In this document: one piece after another, positions 46,801 through 49,779 of the stretch
How the letters are laid out: every line of letters begins with the position of its first letter
Numbering within the stretch: the stretch's first letter is position 1
NCBI RefSeq assembly: GCF_037042905.1
Contig: NC_087253.1
Span: forward strand, 17,721,001-17,785,000
Source: Lytechinus pictus
Taxonomy: Eukaryota; Echinodermata; Echinoidea; Temnopleuroida; Toxopneustidae
Length of the DNA: 64,000 nucleotides
Direction of reading: 5' to 3'
Program-made: the position numbers and the translations under genes
Notes under the pieces: generated by a model
Database searches by the model: none
What the model was told of the DNA's origin: nothing
The model's input: the letters and a program-made list of their open reading frames with translations, nothing else

Positions 46801-49223
46801 ATGTACCGGTAGATCTAAAGTGCTACGAGAGTCAGGGAAGTGTCCAATATTTTCTTTGTATAGACTTTGGTATATCGTTTATGGACAAACGAATAAAAGT
46901 TAGTACTGCTGGTTTTGTTCAAGGCACATAGAATTTTTCTATTTTTAATAAACTTGTCGTCACTTTAAATGATTTTTTAAAAAGTTATAAAAAATTATCA
47001 TCACCAATAATAATTCAAAAGTATGTTTATTGCATTTATTGGTGCCGATATTTTATCAAATAATCATAGAAACTGCGCATACATAGAATTAGACAATTTA
47101 CCAACGCGCTAAATTAAGGTTGTGAAATTTATTAGCACTATCATACTGGGCTTCCTTTAGTTTTATTTCTGTGGGCGTGGAAAAGACATGCGAACAGTAG
47201 AGGCGCACTGCCAATATGGGAGACTCTCTCCAATATGGGAGATTGTCTCCCATAGTGGAGACTTGCTTTGCAAAAAGAATAAAACAATACCAACAAAAGC
47301 GTAATTTTTTCCATCCAAAATTTTGTCTCACTTAGGTCAGAAGCCCTTTTGTTTTGTGTGTGGGTAAAAAAAAAATCATTATCAAAGCAAAAGTAGACAG
47401 TGAATTTTTAAAGTAGACGTCTAAAAAGGGTAATTTTTCATGAGGAATCTGCTTATCACATTTTTATTTGCCGTCAAGGTAATTCTTTTGCAGTAAATGT
47501 AAACAAAAGAAATTGGTCTCCCAATCTGGTGACTGTGTCTGAAATTGGATACCCAAATTCTTTACAAAAGTCTCTAATATTGGAGATAATCTCCCACATG
47601 GGAGACAGTCTCCCATATTGGCTGTGCGCCTCTACAACTGGCAAAACAACTTTCCAGGCCGAGGTAAGCGATATTGCCATTTTTTATTTGAGATTTCAAT
47701 ATAGAGACTAGATCTAGAATCTATAAAAATAAAGAATTAAAAGAAAATCATTGTCTAAGTTTAAATCATTTTGACTTATTTCTCGATAAAACAATAAATC
47801 GGATAATCACGACTCGCATCACTTTTCAGGCAGCATGCCGAGACTAACTAAGTACTTAACTCCAGGGGGGGCAGTCAAATATATTGCTGTACACACGCGT
47901 GACCAAAAAAAAACGTTTAAAGGGGTGTTTTTTCAGTTTTGGACGCGGGCCGTGCGTGCACTCGTCAAGGGTATCAAAAACACAGATTTTAAAAAAGGGG
48001 TAGGCCTAGTTTTGAAAGACTGGTCAAATGTATTTAGGGTGTTTTTTTCCAAAGGCAAGCCTTTTTTAAAGACTAGCCAAACGAGTTTAGGTTAGAACCT
48101 CTGTTTTTTTCCCCAGCCCCGGGGTCATATTCTGGCGACAACTTGTTTAGGGGCCAAAATGTGTGAATATTAATAGCCCGCGAAAAACTTGATTAGGGAT
48201 TATTTTGCACACATAGAAAAACTCATTTAGGGTGTTTGGAAATAATTTGGCCATGCGTGTGTACAGCAATACATTTGACTTAACTCTAACATGTCGTTAG
48301 TCTGACTCTTATATTAGCTACACCAAAAGCTTCGGTCTCTGTATATGTATGTTGGTGGTTGCGTTGGCTCTACTCACCAATTAACGTTACACTGTCACTA
48401 GTTACAGAGACCGAAGTTCTAACTCGATCGGTACAGGGAGTAAAAAACAACGGCCATATGTTTATATATTAAGTTCGGATCAACCAGGGAAGTTGGAGTT
48501 GCGCGACAGCCGAAGTAAGTCACTATTTTTCCACTTATAAGTTTATTTTTTCCCGTTTTGGTGCATTTCTGGCCAAAACAGAATTGAACAATCTTTACTT
48601 TACTTTAGTCTTTAGTTTGTCCAGTTCTTTTTATATATTAAATCTTTATGAAATAAAGACAAAAATCGATGAGCCCCATCGGGGGATTTTGCATTGTTAA
48701 CCAGCATAATGGTGGCTGCACGATAGCGAGCCGTCTGTGTCAATGTCTGTGTTGTGTACGACGAGGAGAAATTTGTTTTTGAAAATAAAATTAAAAACAG
48801 ACGGCTGCCAGCTGTCTAATGACTAATGTTAGCAGGTTAGGAGTAAATGAATGGCAAGATCCTTAACATTCTCCACGCATACTTCAGATTCTTAAATTTG
48901 TTATATGTTCTAGATTGAACTTTAGTTTCACTGACACTGGTCACTGCACTGGCCACTGCGCCAGGCCAAGGCAATGACTTCGCGATAGATCTACCACACA
49001 GTTTTCAATATATGGGACTGGAAAATAACCAGCGTCGCGGAATACCGTCACGAAAGTAATTGCAATTAGGAAGCACAGAGATGCAGCAATAATGCCAAAA
49101 TTGATTCAGACCATTATCTCACTTTCATCATCAATCTCATTATCTACTCCAATAAGCATACAACACAGATTAAATGTAAAAGCAATGAACTTGATACAAA
49201 CTTTCAAGAGCTGTGTCCGCCAT
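10107..49223 (-). CDS. LIN9: LIN9 homologue, MuvB/DREAM complex subunit (whole gene, 14 coding exons)
   Basis: Fourteen exons read on the minus strand join in phase into a 583-aa protein, against about 540 aa for the human protein. Order: Ser/Pro-rich N-terminus (1-150); DIRP domain (about 150-220, with LKNLLKLPKAYKWCIYE and RRLMGKPRR); Glu/Arg helix (about 223-250); Tudor-like segment (about 262-316, with IGTKVTARL and DGLFTGQIDALD); linker with QKQRP; helical region (about 375-458, with LGGFPV, EMNTEAERL, FQQRYA and NTDLNKYL); tail with APEQGL, AHIQSG and MGNLHAF. In this family LIN9 works in the nucleus in MuvB, which joins p130/E2F4 in the repressive DREAM complex or B-MYB/FOXM1 to activate G2/M genes; the helical part binds LIN52 and B-MYB. 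All splice sites are GT..AG. The gene covers 39 kb because introns are packed with transposons. The join is inferred from homology and phase, not from transcripts. Exon 1 is the least certain part. Confidence 0.96.
10210..11316 (-). other. LIN9 intron 13
   Basis: About 1.1 kb of AT-rich sequence. A patch at 11110-11298 is less AT-rich (GGGCTACAGCAGGGATGG onward) but has no clear exon borders and is not recognised. Confidence 0.6.
11317..11411 (-). CDS. LIN9: LIN9 exon 13
   Basis: 95 nt, acceptor TATTTTCTAG, donor CACAA/GTAAGT. It encodes SLAKGDMNSVGYSSLNESIA followed by DLKKKIHPSNH, in line with human CLAEGGDLNSFEFKSLTDSLNDIK. Two bases carry over to exon 14. Confidence 0.94.
11640..12170. 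repeat. (ATC/ACC)n microsatellite with two copies of the exon 12 donor end
   Basis: Trinucleotide runs at 11500-11620, 11745-11820 and 11945-12165 give spurious His-, Asp- or Met-rich frames. Between them, 11640-11720 and 11840-11925 copy the donor half of LIN9 exon 12, including AAGAGCCCACAACTCAA (minus strand). Confidence 0.85.
12173..12352 (-). CDS. LIN9: LIN9 exon 12
   Basis: 60 codons, acceptor AATATCCAG, donor ATCAAA/GTAAGT. It encodes IAPEQGLPPLAQPSEE, then SPQLNDLIASLTSLMLQIK, matching the family's APDQGLQPADQP and LTDLISRLTAILLQIK. Its donor half is copied twice downstream (near 11850 and 11640), separated by (ATC/ACC)n repeats. Confidence 0.96.
13013..13581 (-). pseudogene. Truncated Tc1-type DDE transposase, left arm
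   Basis: Mirror copy of the right-arm fragment, read on the minus strand and ending at 13013. It contains the same second Asp and Glu motifs (IFMDDNARAH, SPDLNPIEHVWD). It stops 72 bp earlier toward the centre and lacks the sequence before FTDES. The 150-residue internal frame (13013-13465) is identical in sequence to the right-arm one (13770-14222), which points to a young inversion or gene conversion between arms. Confidence 0.9.
13590..14222 (+). pseudogene. Truncated Tc1-type DDE transposase, right arm
   Basis: An open frame of 210 codons starts in the central spacer without its own start and ends at a stop at 14220-14222. It contains VLFTDESRFSL (first catalytic Asp), RVWRRPGERF, IFMDDNARAH (second Asp) and SPDLNPIEHVWD (Glu), with 34 residues between the second Asp and the Glu (DD34E). 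The N-terminal paired-type DNA-binding domain is missing, so it is not expected to be functional. An internal ATG (13770) gives a 150-residue product. Confidence 0.9.
14671..15949. other. LIN9 intron 11, AT-rich low complexity
   Basis: Mostly A-rich with (AATAAT)-type runs (14930-15130). No exon or mobile element recognised. Confidence 0.5.
15950..16298. promoter_or_regulatory. Promoter-like cluster: five CCAAT boxes, two octamers, CRE-like sites
   Basis: ATTGG (CCAAT on the minus strand) occurs at 15950, 15992, 16055, 16097 and 16159, spaced 42-63 bp. TTACGTCA lies at 16193-16200, TGACGTC at 16230-16236, and ATTTGCAT at 16200-16207 and 16291-16298. The block is CpG-richer than its surroundings. 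Regularly spaced CCAAT boxes are typical of NF-Y-driven cell-cycle and histone promoters, and octamers of H2B promoters. No matching gene is evident; a minus-strand ATG in good context (16269-16271) opens only a short frame. Confidence 0.45.
16853..17107 (-). CDS. Unrecognised first exon inside LIN9 intron 11
   Basis: An ATG at 17105-17107 opens an 85-codon exon ending AATGTG/GTAAATAT. The predicted segment starts MEIDSSFHPEVAYGDNW, has a basic patch (KRSGRKSRKNYVPVKIAR) and an acidic Ser-rich end (ESDESDDYD), and looks like a disordered nuclear protein N-terminus. Base composition is CpG-richer than the surrounding intron. I do not recognise the family. It is on the LIN9 strand and ends in phase 0, the phase at which LIN9 exon 12 begins, so it could be an internal alternative first exon of LIN9 or the first exon of a nested gene whose other exons I could not find. 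No homologous N-terminal LIN9 sequence is seen in it. Confidence 0.5.
17550..17692. repeat. R-family repeat fragment
   Basis: ACCAAAAGCTTCAGTCTCTG, GTTCCGCTGAACTACGTTGG and AATTGTTGAATAAATCCCC match the reverse complement of 520-660. It lies just beyond the orphan exon at 16853-17107, possibly in its upstream region. Confidence 0.7.
17870..18450. repeat. Tandem duplication in LIN9 intron 11, ~370-bp period
   Basis: 17868-18055 and 18240-18445 share CTTTGCAAAAGGAGACATCT, CAATATGCAAATAGAA and CAAAAATCAATGAC in the same order. They have diverged by point changes and small indels. No coding signal. Confidence 0.75.
18451..19879. other. LIN9 intron 11, no feature seen
   Basis: AT-rich. Short frames such as 18594-18812 lack any recognisable domain. 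Confidence 0.4.
19880..20365. mobile_element. MITE, AAGGGGAAGTTCACCCT ends
   Basis: AAAGGGGAAGTTCACCCTGA at the left end and CAACTTCCCCTTTAAA at the right form inverted repeats, with mirrored subterminal TTGTTAAAATAGCTGAAAAA and TTTTTTCTGTTTTTTTTAC. It has no coding capacity and belongs to the same family as the element split by the Tc1 foldback. Confidence 0.65.
20441..21424. mobile_element. Element carrying a tandem TGACCTTTGACC array (copy A)
   Basis: It begins CAAGTGGAACGCCTATGGC then AGTCTCGCCTGCAT and ends GGCGCCTATAGTCTCGC then TGCAGGCGAGACA, so the GTCTCGCCTGCA word appears inverted at the two ends. Inside are about five units of roughly 160 bp (GATGTTCAGTGATACTTGAT, AAGTTTTATGAACTAGATCC, TGACCTTTGACC, CATGTGACCTGAAACTC) and a (GCC)n stretch near the right end. 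No transposase. Copies B and C are at 25093 and 40178. Confidence 0.8.
21500..21865. repeat. Pyrimidine-rich tract with a 92-bp tandem duplication
   Basis: TTCTTCTTCTTCTCCCCCAG followed by TACTCGCCGACCATCTGC and CACAAAAATCTCTACAAGAA occurs twice, from about 21585 and 21678. On the minus strand this gives a 98-residue frame (21568-21864) with two copies of SCRDFCDVT and STSRWSASTGGEEEE. It could be chance; no family is recognised. Confidence 0.6.
22777..22852 (+). repeat. tRNA-like SINE head
   Basis: GCTAGCTCAACCAGTAGAGC resembles an A box and GGTTCGAATCCCAC a B box, but the anticodon and acceptor stems do not pair. This is a tRNA-derived repeat, not a working tRNA gene. Confidence 0.6.
22865..23462. 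mobile_element. MITE with AAAGGTCAAGTCCGACCC-type ends
   Basis: Left end AAAGGTCAAGTCCGACCC; the right end is the complement of AAGGACAAGTTCACCCC. Mirrored phrases include TTCATCAAAATCGGATGTAA and TTACATCCGAGTTTGATGAA. A diverged copy lies near 4195-4640 (shared GTCACTCACTCACTATTT and TTACATCCGATTTCAATGAT). Confidence 0.65.
23540..24382. mobile_element. MITE interrupted by a SINE
   Basis: Inverted ends TCCTGTCTTACAAAGAGTTA and TAACTTTGTAAGACAGGGTCC with GATTGATCCAATCAATC inside. It is the same family as 8959-9232. The middle is interrupted by a complete SINE with a TTCTTGG/TTCTTGA target duplication. Confidence 0.75.
23676..24012 (+). repeat. tRNA-derived SINE, full length
   Basis: A-box-like GTGGTGTAGTGGTTCTGACTC and B-box GTGTTCGAATCCCATC, body with CCTTTGGCAAGGCGTTAATCC, AAATGGGTACCCGGTAGG and AAAGCGCTATATAAAAATTG, tail (ATT)n. 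This is the best-preserved copy of the main SINE family here. Confidence 0.85.
25093..25557. mobile_element. TGACCTTTGACC-type element, short copy B
   Basis: TCAAGTGAAACGCCTCTGGC start and GACGCCTATAGAGACA end match copies A and C, but only two diverged internal units remain and the (GCC)n stretch is reduced. Confidence 0.75.
25858..25975. repeat. (AAT)n / (TAC)n microsatellite
   Basis: Trinucleotide runs immediately inside intron 11, next to the exon 11 donor. Confidence 0.85.
26000..26125 (-). CDS. LIN9: LIN9 exon 11 (coiled-coil)
   Basis: 42 codons, acceptor TTGATACAG, donor GAG/GTTTGT. It encodes KSLGQTYSDDFQQRYAINVL, EVDKLNTDLNKYL and MGVQKYCQE. FQQRYA and LNxDLNK are family hallmarks. 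Decayed tandem copies of its acceptor edge lie upstream near 26400, 26560, 26715 and, beyond a 3.77-kb insertion, 30645. Confidence 0.96.
26340..26766. repeat. Tandem ~155-bp copies of the LIN9 exon 11 acceptor edge
   Basis: GAAATC(T)TCAGAATAGGACTG, CCAA(A/T)AGATTTC and ATCAAAATAATAGTGG recur near 26405, 26560 and 26715. They match the exon edge at 26090-26135 (GAAATCATCAGAGTAGGTCTG, CCAAGAGATTTCTG). A further copy resumes at 30560-30780 after the inserted element. Confidence 0.8.
27471..27866. repeat. 198-bp recent tandem duplication
   Basis: 27471-27668 and 27669-27866 are nearly identical (for example TGTGTCCATCACGAGCGGG and TTAATTGACAGGAAAG in both), with few differences. It lies inside the 3.77-kb element. 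Confidence 0.9.
28719..29036. mobile_element. hAT-like MITE containing another MITE
   Basis: CAGGGGCCGCGGAAAGG and CCGCGGCCCTG ends, subterminal G/C tracts, and TGAAATG on both sides. It matches 5197-5352 but is split by the palindromic MITE at 28787-28945. Confidence 0.75.
28787..28945. mobile_element. Palindromic MITE, GTCGGATAAAA type, nested
   Basis: GGGGAGCGTTTCATGTAAGG left end; ATGATGAAACGGGCCCCC right end; GACGTTTTATCCGACAAG facing GACAACTTGTCGGACAAAAA. Same family as 7993 (opposite orientation). Confidence 0.8.
30464..30521. repeat. Nested hairpin at the right end of the 3.77-kb element
   Basis: CACGGTTGGCGG (30464-30475) pairs with CCGCCAACCGTG (30510-30521). Inside is the 18-bp perfect palindrome CCCTGAAAATTTTCAGGG (30482-30499). 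Confidence 0.9.
31186..31640 (+). repeat. SINE interrupted by an insertion
   Basis: The head and body (GACTCGTCTTTCAATCTGAG, GTGGGTTCCATTCCCAGCC, GGTGAATGGGTACCCGGCAGG) stop near 31318, and the tail (AGCTATAGCCGGGGTAATA, CTGAAGTGGCTACCCTGGA) resumes near 31545. The ~220 bp between has mirrored TCATAAAATGA words. Confidence 0.7.
31666..31746 (-). CDS. LIN9: LIN9 exon 10 (coiled-coil)
   Basis: 27 codons, phase 0 on both sides, acceptor GAAACCCAG, donor TTG/GTAAGC. It encodes TKLSKILGYKKDLVQQMKEM followed by NTEAERL. The heptad-like spacing and near-identity to vertebrate LIN9 place it in the helix that contacts LIN52 and B-MYB. Confidence 0.96.
32327..32402 (+). repeat. tRNA-like SINE head
   Basis: GTATGGTCCAGTGGTTAGAGC and GAGTTCGAATCCCCACTC resemble A and B boxes. 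The anticodon loop would read CAT, but the acceptor stem is missing. 32500-33020 beyond holds repeated GTATTTT/CTGTATTTT words and no exon. Confidence 0.6.
33162..33297 (-). CDS. LIN9: LIN9 exon 9
   Basis: 136 nt, acceptor TTGATACAG, donor CATGTG/GTGAGT. It encodes PGLDVLLSPSLDHDPMLGL, a short Gly/Gln linker and MLGGFPVSFLLHV, matching the family's DPLLGQSP and LGGFPVEFL blocks. Three tandem copies of its acceptor and first ~17 codons lie upstream in intron 8. Confidence 0.96.
33422..34110. repeat. Three tandem copies of the LIN9 exon 9 acceptor edge
   Basis: GCATAGGGTCATGG(A/T)CGAGAC, TAGGCGATAACAGTA and ATCAAGACCAGGTCT recur from 33422, 33592 and 33766, matching the exon edge at 33249-33300. 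Period is 170-177 bp. The third is split by a MITE at 33814-34054. Confidence 0.9.
33814..34054. mobile_element. Palindromic MITE, GTTACAACTGTTG type
   Basis: GGGCCCGTTTCAAAAAGAG and TTTATGAAACAGGCCCC ends, AGAGTTACAAC and GTTACAACTGTTGTGA arms, core ATTATGATTGGCTGCTGAG. It sits within the third exon 9 edge copy. Confidence 0.75.
34184..34266 (-). CDS. LIN9: LIN9 exon 8
   Basis: 83 nt, acceptor TGTCAATAG, donor CTTAG/GTATGT. It encodes STEEQETVSLTSF followed by the conserved LQKQRPRPNYFTPL (human FGQKQRPSRFFMTPP). Phase 0 start and phase 2 end fit both neighbours. Confidence 0.95.
34312..34520. mobile_element. GGCTCGACATTAGC-family MITE
   Basis: Left end GGCTCGACATTAGCAGTGG and right end AGTTAATGTAGAGCCTTG are inverted. 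The body repeats TGGCCCG and GGGCCAC. A larger relative spans 39197-42063. Confidence 0.7.
34600..34886 (-). repeat. SINE, minus orientation
   Basis: TTTTATATAGCGTGATATC tail, GTGTGGATTGACGACTTGCC body, and complement of the B box (GTATTCGAACACACGACC) followed by AGTCAGAACCACTACACC. Confidence 0.8.
35231..35364 (-). CDS. LIN9: LIN9 exon 7 (Tudor-like)
   Basis: 134 nt after acceptor CTCCACAG, ending CTT/GTAAGT. It encodes RLRTPHDGLFTGQIDALD, ATYRITFDRPNFGTHSVPD and TEVL, aligned without gaps to vertebrate LIN9. On its upstream (intron 6) side lie several decayed copies of its acceptor half at 36030-36500. Confidence 0.97.
35385..35675 (-). repeat. SINE, minus orientation
   Basis: GCATTTATATAGCGCCATC tail, TACCCATTTACCTCACCTGG body, and complement of the B box (GGGATTCGAACCCACGTCC) with GTCGTAACCACTAGACTACG. 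It begins within 25 bp of the exon 7 acceptor. Confidence 0.8.
35690..36500. repeat. Degenerate copies of the LIN9 exon 7 acceptor edge
   Basis: The exon edge (TCTAGCGCATCTATCTGGCC, TGTAAACAGACCGTCGTGGGG, TCTCAAACGAGCTGTGGAGA) is echoed near 35690, 36045, 36105, 36200, 36290, 36380 and 36470. Examples are CTAGCGCATCTTTCTGACC with TGTAAACAAGCATCGTGGGG at 36211-36250, and TTCTCAAATGAGCTGTGGAG at 36054-36073. A retroelement-like AATC tail ends at 36030. Confidence 0.7.
36520..37112. other. LIN9 intron 6, no gene seen
   Basis: AT-rich, with a (TTA)n run at 37001-37060 near the exon 6 donor. Confidence 0.4.
37113..37276 (-). CDS. LIN9: LIN9 exon 6 (charged helix, entry to Tudor-like domain)
   Basis: 164 nt, acceptor AATTGTAG and donor ACAG/GTGAGA. 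It encodes RCSPAFFEEERAALEERR, then RMLQHRKG, KDLPDEIPIPLCIG and TKVT. The Glu/Arg-rich stretch is probably a long helix. The closing IGTKVT begins the Tudor-like segment completed by exon 7. Confidence 0.97.
37320..37592 (-). repeat. SINE, minus orientation
   Basis: CTCTTATATAGCGCTGATC tail, (GAT)n stretch, and a tRNA-like head (GGGGTTTGAACCTCTGC, CTCTACCAACTGAGCTTA). Confidence 0.7.
37855..37976. mobile_element. Palindromic MITE, GACACAAAGGTTAGCGATTG type
   Basis: GTCCCGTGACACAAAGGTTA and AAGCTTTGTTTTACAGGCCCC are inverted ends with GATTGATCGTAC inside. A second copy lies at 38693-38855. Confidence 0.65.
38030..38650 (-). repeat. SINE with an internal triplication
   Basis: The ~180-bp unit CAATGTATGCATAAGATCCC to CTTTGTGAATTCGGAC occurs near 38046, 38229 and 38414 (last partial). 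It is followed by a reversed SINE head (AGTTAGAACCCGTACACCACC). Confidence 0.8.
38959..39084 (-). CDS. LIN9: LIN9 exon 5 (DIRP core)
   Basis: 126 nt between acceptor TTTCACAG and donor AGAAG/GTTAGT. It encodes SLFEGENDFKICLRESFPQ and RRLMGKPRR, the most conserved DIRP block. The family's EWGKIRR reads EWCIIRR here, a local change of two residues; no frame break is seen. Confidence 0.97.
39197..42063. mobile_element. Long GGCTCGACATTAGC-family element, with a nested TGACCTTTGACC element
   Basis: Left end GGCTCGACATTAGCGGTGG; the right end AAAAAGTTAATGTGGAGCTTTG is its inverted counterpart. Both ends carry GGTGGCCCG and GGGCCACC words, as in 34312-34520. Inside are a CpG-rich palindromic patch (39475-39510), a T-rich tract (41280-41470) and the nested element at 40178-41157. 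No transposase is recognised; a frame at 39663-39887 matches nothing known. Confidence 0.6.
40178..41157. mobile_element. TGACCTTTGACC-type element, copy C
   Basis: ACAAGTGGAATGCCTCTGGC start and GGCGCCTATAGTCTCAC end. It holds about five internal units, each with TGACCTTTGACCTT and CATGTGAC, then a (GCC)n tract at 41062-41118. Confidence 0.8.
42477..42620. repeat. 144-bp foldback
   Basis: ATTATATTGGATGGCT pairs with AGCCATCCAATATAAT at the outer ends, and ATGGAATACCAGAAATATTCCA with TGGAATATTTCTGGTATTCCAT inside. The loop is about 40 bp. Confidence 0.9.
43350..43715 (+). repeat. Possible retroelement end with a GAAGACGG...GAAACGTCG hairpin
   Basis: CTGAAGACGGACAGTC and CCTGCCCGAAACGTCGAG form a small hairpin of the kind found at the ends of some retroelements, followed by a pyrimidine-rich stretch and AATAAACAATAAA. 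Assignment is from memory of the motif and weak. Confidence 0.3.
43753..44012 (-). CDS. LIN9: LIN9 exon 4 (start of DIRP domain)
   Basis: 260 nt, acceptor TTTGCAG, donor GACAA/GTAAGT (two bases of a Lys codon carried over). A Ser/Pro/Ala-rich linker precedes SAQKLGQRLKNLL and KLPKAYKWCIYEYFYSNID, which is nearly identical to vertebrate LIN9 at the start of the DIRP domain. The linker is longer than in human and accounts for much of the extra protein length. Confidence 0.97.
44535..44651 (-). CDS. LIN9: LIN9 exon 3
   Basis: 39 codons, phase 0 at both ends, acceptor GTCATCCCAG and donor ACA/GTAAGA. It encodes a basic then acidic stretch (IRKKNRRIFNDDED) and SPIRASPSKK, matching the family's basic-acidic N-terminal segment (NSKRSRLFSDEDD in human). 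The reading frame is fixed by the neighbouring exons; the other two frames do not resemble LIN9. Confidence 0.9.
44696..45935. other. LIN9 intron 2, no gene seen
   Basis: It begins with a (ATC)n microsatellite (44706-44780). The rest is AT-rich without exon-like signals. Confidence 0.5.
45936..46060 (-). CDS. LIN9: LIN9 exon 2
   Basis: It starts after acceptor GCTAATGCAG and ends at GGCAT/GTAAGTATG. It encodes 41 residues beginning SAEALMSLRSAGK, followed by a Ser/Pro/Lys-rich low-complexity stretch. Only the SAEALMSL core resembles other LIN9 proteins; the rest is probably disordered. A second AG six bases further into the exon is a possible alternative acceptor but breaks phase with the proposed exon 1. 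Confidence 0.85.
46366..46768. mobile_element. MITE with CAGTAGAGGCGCCG ends
   Basis: CAGTAGAGGCGCCGCTCC faces TGACCGGCGCCTCTACTG. Subterminal words GGGATTGTCCCAG and GGGACCATCCCAATAT also mirror each other. It lies in LIN9 intron 1. Confidence 0.75.
47195..47635. mobile_element. MITE with CAGTAGAGGCGCACTG ends
   Basis: Same terminal word as 46366 but different inside: repeated CCAATATGGGAGA at the left against GGGAGACAGTCTCCCATATTG at the right. Two related families are side by side in intron 1. Confidence 0.75.
47868..48288. mobile_element. Element with AGTCAAATATATTGCTGTAC ends
   Basis: AGTCAAATATATTGCTGTACACACGCG faces the complement of CGTGTGTACAGCAATACATTTGACTT at the right. The inside has degenerate AGGGGTGTTTTTTC / TTTAGGGTGTTT words like those at 707-1290. 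No coding frame. Confidence 0.65.
48325..48965. repeat. R-family repeat in LIN9 intron 1
   Basis: Closely related to 640-706 plus 1291-1830, including AAGCTTCGGTCTCTGTA, TTGGCTCTACTCACCAATT and the AGCCGTCTGTGT / ACAGACGGCTGCC hairpin, without the insertion found at 707-1290. It ends about 240 bp inside LIN9 exon 1. Confidence 0.7.
49202..49223 (-). CDS. LIN9: LIN9 exon 1 (start codon)
   Basis: The ATG at 49221-49223 sits in AAGATGGCGG, a good start context. It encodes MADTALE plus one base of the next codon, then donor GTTTGT. One base joins exon 2 to make Thr and continues into SAEALMSL, which resembles the family's SAKALVSL. The exon is short, and the donor was chosen because it keeps phase with exon 2, so confidence is moderate. 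Confidence 0.7.
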
Positions 49224-49264
49224 CTTGACGCGCCTCTTTTTGAAGAAACGAGATGCATTGTGGG
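49216..49264 (-). promoter_or_regulatory. LIN9 start region with YY1-like and ZNF143-like motifs
   Basis: On the minus strand CAAGATGGCGG (49217-49227) overlaps the start codon and fits the YY1 consensus. CCCACAATGCA (49254-49264) lies about 30 bases upstream and fits the ZNF143/THAP11 core. Both are common at TATA-less housekeeping promoters and lie at the expected distance. Motif matches only; no transcription start is visible. Confidence 0.5.
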
Positions 49265-49379
49265 ATATTAGGCTATTTTTAGATCGCGAAGCGATTATAC
49301 TAGCGCAGCAGCGGCACCAAGATTTTTTGTTGGGGGGGGGGCACTATAGCGTACCTAAGGGGGAGCGCAGACTGCCCCC

Positions 49380-49480
49380 CCCCCCCCCCCCGACGAGTCA
49401 CAAGCAGAAAAAAAAACGAAAAAAGGGGGGAAATAAGAGGAAAAAAGAAAGAGAGAAAAAAGGGAAGGGGAAAAAGAAGA
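49380..49480. repeat. G/C and A/G-rich tract upstream of LIN9
   Basis: A poly-C run, then GAAAAAAGGGGGGAAA-type purine sequence. Translations are low-complexity Lys-rich and not a gene. Confidence 0.7.
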
Positions 49481-49630
49481 GTTTAAGGACGTTCCACAGT
49501 TATGTTTGTGCGCATCATGCTCTGTGCATATTTTACACTCTGCGCGCTGACGTCACAATGGATGAACAGGTGATTATTCAGCTGTAGGTATGAGCTGATT
49601 TTTCTCCCTATTTGCAGTAACTGCAGATCC

Positions 49631-49779
49631 GGGGAGCGTTTCATCAACATTTTTGTCCGACAAGTTGTCATATCTGACATCTTTCCTTAATTCTGATTGG
49701 CTGAGAGGTACTGTTACTATGGTAATTGTCGGATAAAACAGAACTTGTCGGACAAAGTCCCTTCATGAAACGCTCCCCC
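49631..49779. mobile_element. Palindromic MITE, GTCGGATAAAA type
   Basis: GGGGAGCGTTTCATCAAC and CTTCATGAAACGCTCCCC ends with a TTCTGATTGGCTGAGAGG core. About 410 bp upstream of the LIN9 start. Confidence 0.8.
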
